Source: an uncultured Tateyamaria sp. | GTDB taxonomy: Bacteria; Pseudomonadota; Alphaproteobacteria; Rhodobacterales; Rhodobacteraceae | Assembly (NCBI RefSeq): GCF_947503385.1 | Contig: NZ_CANNDO010000002.1 | Span: forward strand, 558,001 to 622,000 | Length of the DNA: 64,000 nucleotides | Reading direction: 5' to 3' | Shown here: positions 61,523 to 64,000 of the stretch, piece after piece | Layout of the letters: each line of letters starts with the position of its first letter | How positions within the stretch are numbered: position 1 is the first letter of the stretch | Position numbers and translations under genes: made by a program | The notes under the pieces: generated by a model | The model's input: the letters and a program-made list of their open reading frames with translations, nothing else | Databases searched by the model: none | What the model was told of the DNA's origin: nothing

Positions 61523-62512
61523 ATGAAACGAATAGCAGCAGTTTGCGTGCTCGCCATCGGCGTTGCGTCATGTGGTGATGGCAATCCCTTTACAGATACG
61601 GACACAGGTACAGGTGGCGGAACGGGCACGCCCACGCCGGCATCTGGCGTGCCGGAGAACATCCTTGGCGATCTGGAATCGATTTCGTTCAACGCCGCAG
61701 ACAACACTTTGACGGTGACGGGACTGACGCAGGACGGCGTGCCGCTGGTCAACGATTACCGCGCGATTGCAACGACCTTTGCGCCGGGATTTGTGACCTT
61801 CACCGGGCAAAACGACCCGCTGGGGCGTCATGCGACGGCCTTTGTCGCCAGCCGCGATGGGCTGCAGGCGGGTGTCGTGATGACGGGACCGCAGTTCAAC
61901 AAGTTCTTTGGCGGCACGTTCTTTGAGCGGACGGGTGGCTATACCGCGCCAGTGGCGCCGGAATCGCGGTTTGACGTGACCTATGTGGGCAATTACGCGG
62001 CGGGGCTGAATGGTGCCGGGCCGCGGACCGACCTGTTTCCCGTGACCGGCGGTGTTGATCCGGATGTGAACGGACCGGAACAGACTGCATTCATCCGCGG
62101 GCTGATGTTCGTGAACGTCGACCTGAACGACATGTCCGTCGAAGGTGAGATTTACGACCGTACGGCTGTCTTGCAAAGCCCGACAAATCCGAACGCCGCA
62201 GTCTTTGGCGACCTGCCCGACCTTGTGCTGGTCGATGGCGCGTTGACAGGCGACGGCACGTTCAGTGGCAACATCGAGATCGACGCAACGGATGTCACCA
62301 ACCCCGGCACTCCGTCTGATCCGGTTGGCGTTGATATCGGCGACTTTGCCGGTGTGATCGGCGGCACGGACGGCGGGTCGATCGTGGGTGGCACACGGAT
62401 CGAGGAGTTTACCGACGAACTCGACAGCGAGATCGAATTTGGTGTCTTTGTTCTGGATATCTGTACCACCGCCAGCACTGACCCGATCTGTGTGAACGCA
62501 CTGCAACCCTGA
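61523..62512 (+). CDS. Surface lipoprotein, Slam-dependent TbpB-like cargo
   Basis: A 329-residue lipoprotein. The signal peptide ends in a lipobox VASC, acylated Cys17. A flexible Thr/Gly/Pro spacer (DTDTGTGGGTGTPTPASG) follows. Then comes a beta-rich region with repeated strands of TbpB-like barrel type: SRFDVTYVGNYAAGLNG, FVNVDLNDMSVEGEIYD, LVDGALTGDGTFSGNIEI, GVIGGTDGGSIVGGTRIEEF. The next gene encodes a Slam-type translocon, so this is its likely cargo exported to the cell surface. ATG at 61523. Confidence 0.82.
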   Translation: MKRIAAVCVLAIGVASCGDGNPFTDTDTGTGGGTGTPTPASGVPENILGDLESISFNAADNTLTVTGLTQDGVPLVNDYRAIATTFAPGFVTFTGQNDPLGRHATAFVASRDGLQAGVVMTGPQFNKFFGGTFFERTGGYTAPVAPESRFDVTYVGNYAAGLNGAGPRTDLFPVTGGVDPDVNGPEQTAFIRGLMFVNVDLNDMSVEGEIYDRTAVLQSPTNPNAAVFGDLPDLVLVDGALTGDGTFSGNIEIDATDVTNPGTPSDPVGVDIGDFAGVIGGTDGGSIVGGTRIEEFTDELDSEIEFGVFVLDICTTASTDPICVNALQP

Positions 62513-62532
62513 GCCTTGGGGCGGAGCGTGGC

Positions 62533-63969
62533 ATGAAACGCGCGCTGCGCGCAGCCCTACTGGTGCTTGGTGGCGGGTCTGTCGCTCTGGCGCAGGCTGC
62601 GGATGTCCCGTCGTCCCCACCACAGGCGGCACGCGCCGCCCCTGCGCAGACCCCTGAACAAGACAGCGGCACACTCACTCTGGACGAGGCGCGCCTGCTG
62701 GCGCGCCAAGCGCTTTATGCGGGCCGGTTCGAAGTGGCCCGACAACTTGCCATGGGCTTGCTCAAGGCTGATGCCGAAGACCCTTACGCCTATGGCGTAC
62801 TCGCCGCTGCGCACAGCCGGCTAAACGATCCCAAACTTGCACGCGCCGCCGCGCGCCTGTCCTACAAATACTCCGACACCCCCGCCCAGAAGTTCGGTGC
62901 CGCCCGCACAGCGGCCAGCGTGGCCTTGCAGCATGAACGCCCGACACTCAGTCAGGCGTGGTTGCGCATTGCCGCCACGCATACCGAAACGGACAAGCAG
63001 GAGGCAGAGCTAAAGCGTGACTATGCCCGCGCCCGCGCCGCCAACCCGCTGTCATTCAACATCAGCCTTGGTGTTGCCCCGTCCGATAACGTGAACTCCG
63101 GTACCGACAACGTGCTGGAGGTGATCAACGGCGTGCCGACCCTTGGACGCTTTGGCAGTGCGACCCGCGCGCTGTCGGGGGTCGTGACCACATTTGACAC
63201 AAGGCTGCGCTACAGGCTGCGCCGCGACGCCAACAGCGTCACCCACGCGAACGCGCGCCTCTATATTCGGCGCGTAGAGCTGTCCGAGAGCGCCGAGGCC
63301 GACGCACCAGGGGTCAATGGCAGCCTCTTTTCCTCTACCTTTGCCGAGGTGGGGGTGAACCACCGCTTTGCGCTGGGGGCCAAAGGCAACAGCGCTTCGG
63401 TGGGTTTTGCACTTGGGGCGAGTTGGTCCGGGGGCGAGCGGTCTTATGACTTCGCGAAACTGGAGTTGGGGCGCAGCCTGCGGTTGGGCGATGCCAACGG
63501 TCTGAGCTTTTCGGCGGTGGCCGAGACGCGCAAATCGGACATAAGCGCCACGCGCGACAGTGATGTCCTGACCCTGTCGGGCACCTTTCAACACAAACGC
63601 GGCAACGGTGACCGGGTGTCACTGGGTCTGACGGTGCAGGATGTGTCTGGCGCATTCGTCAATGCAGATTACCAGACCACCAGCGCGCGGCTGGCCTATA
63701 CGTTTGGCAAAGCGCTGGGACCGGCGACGGTCACCGCAGGCATGACGGTCGGTCTGACCGATTACGACACCTACACGCTCTACAGCCCGGTTGCGGGCGG
63801 GCGCGAGGATGTCTCTTACTACGGTGATGTGTCGCTCTTTTTCAAAGACTATGACTATGCCGGGTTTGCCCCCACGGTGCGGGTGCGCAGCGGGCGGCGC
63901 ACCTCCAACGTCAACCGGTTCGAGATCAGCGAAACGACCGTGACCCTTGGTTTGCAATCAAAGTTCTGA
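62533..63969 (+). CDS. Slam-type outer-membrane translocon (TPR + DUF560 barrel, type XI secretion)
   Basis: A 478-residue outer-membrane protein. It has a signal peptide (MKRALRAALLVLGGGSVALA|QA) and a TPR-like helical region at about 48-165 (EARLLARQALYAGRFEVARQ, YGVLAAAHSRLNDPKLARAA). From about 177 it forms a C-terminal beta-barrel beginning SFNISLGVAPSDNVNSGTDN and ending TVTLGLQSKF, with a final aromatic Phe. This two-part layout is that of surface lipoprotein assembly modulators. It follows its candidate cargo by 20 nt. Confidence 0.85.
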   Translation: MKRALRAALLVLGGGSVALAQAADVPSSPPQAARAAPAQTPEQDSGTLTLDEARLLARQALYAGRFEVARQLAMGLLKADAEDPYAYGVLAAAHSRLNDPKLARAAARLSYKYSDTPAQKFGAARTAASVALQHERPTLSQAWLRIAATHTETDKQEAELKRDYARARAANPLSFNISLGVAPSDNVNSGTDNVLEVINGVPTLGRFGSATRALSGVVTTFDTRLRYRLRRDANSVTHANARLYIRRVELSESAEADAPGVNGSLFSSTFAEVGVNHRFALGAKGNSASVGFALGASWSGGERSYDFAKLELGRSLRLGDANGLSFSAVAETRKSDISATRDSDVLTLSGTFQHKRGNGDRVSLGLTVQDVSGAFVNADYQTTSARLAYTFGKALGPATVTAGMTVGLTDYDTYTLYSPVAGGREDVSYYGDVSLFFKDYDYAGFAPTVRVRSGRRTSNVNRFEISETTVTLGLQSKF

Positions 63970-64000
63970 GAGCCGCGCGCACTCGGCGCTGGCCCTGCGC

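Overview
This 64 kb window looks like chromosomal DNA of an aerobic anoxygenic phototroph in the Rhodobacterales (Roseobacter group). Three things point there. The coding DNA is dense and GC-rich. Several small families typical of Rhodobacteraceae are present (DUF6476, DUF6324, SUV3-like helicase next to S4 protein, ferredoxin and CarD). A complete LH2 light-harvesting puc operon sits beside ordinary housekeeping genes. The tRNA-His without G-1, with G1:U72 and A73, is also an alphaproteobacterial trait. No prophage, insertion sequence, rRNA operon or CRISPR array was found.

Layout. 1-5 kb: end of a secreted-protein gene, tRNA-Gly, and the late histidine genes split into hisBH (+) and hisA plus hisFE (-), with a DUF302 gene on the opposite strand between hisF and hisA. 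4.6-8.3 kb: tandem DUF2147 genes, a CoA-binding protein, a zinc-ribbon protein, rlmB, tRNA-Tyr and a sulfotransferase. 8.3-11.4 kb: puc operon (pucB, a pucA with a long C-terminal extension, hairpin, pucC, and a protein with FWPM repeats). 11.5-13.9 kb: four overlapping genes around a ferric-reductase/Rieske membrane protein. 14-19.6 kb: glycosyltransferase-like protein, small NTF2-like protein, metY, and an 805-residue one-TM protein with pilus-like end domains. 19.6-25 kb: hpd with a divergent Lrp regulator, a CPA2 antiporter, and divergent cobT/cobS. 25-30 kb: carD, fdxA, S4 protein, SUV3-like helicase, TPR protein. 30-36.8 kb: SCP2 protein, hydrolase, DNA exonuclease plus ATP-dependent ligase, amidohydrolase, pepF. 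36.9-43.5 kb: AraC regulator, a free-standing tape-measure-type domain with a YbiI-like zinc protein, Gfo/Idh/MocA oxidoreductase, dipeptidase, capsule-type glycosyltransferase, rpoH. 43.7-53 kb: rluD, DUF6476, tRNA-His, GNATs, a four-gene hydrolase/VOC/M15-like operon, an ArsR-SRPBCC fusion, MAPEG and DUF4105. 53-58 kb: thrS and a complete bufferin (copper-binding RiPP) operon bufABCD. 58-64 kb: cold shock protein, small secreted and zinc proteins, an AT-rich three-TM gene behind thyX, and a surface-lipoprotein/Slam pair (type XI secretion).

How the genes work together. The clearest functional units are histidine synthesis, LH2 assembly, the lower-ligand and final steps of cobalamin assembly, tyrosine catabolism with its likely local regulator, bufferin copper handling, and Slam-dependent export of a lipoprotein. 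Many genes overlap by the ATGA arrangement. Five convergent pairs share a 4-bp stop-codon overlap, so the genome is highly compact. All calls were made by reading the sequence and translations; no database search was run.
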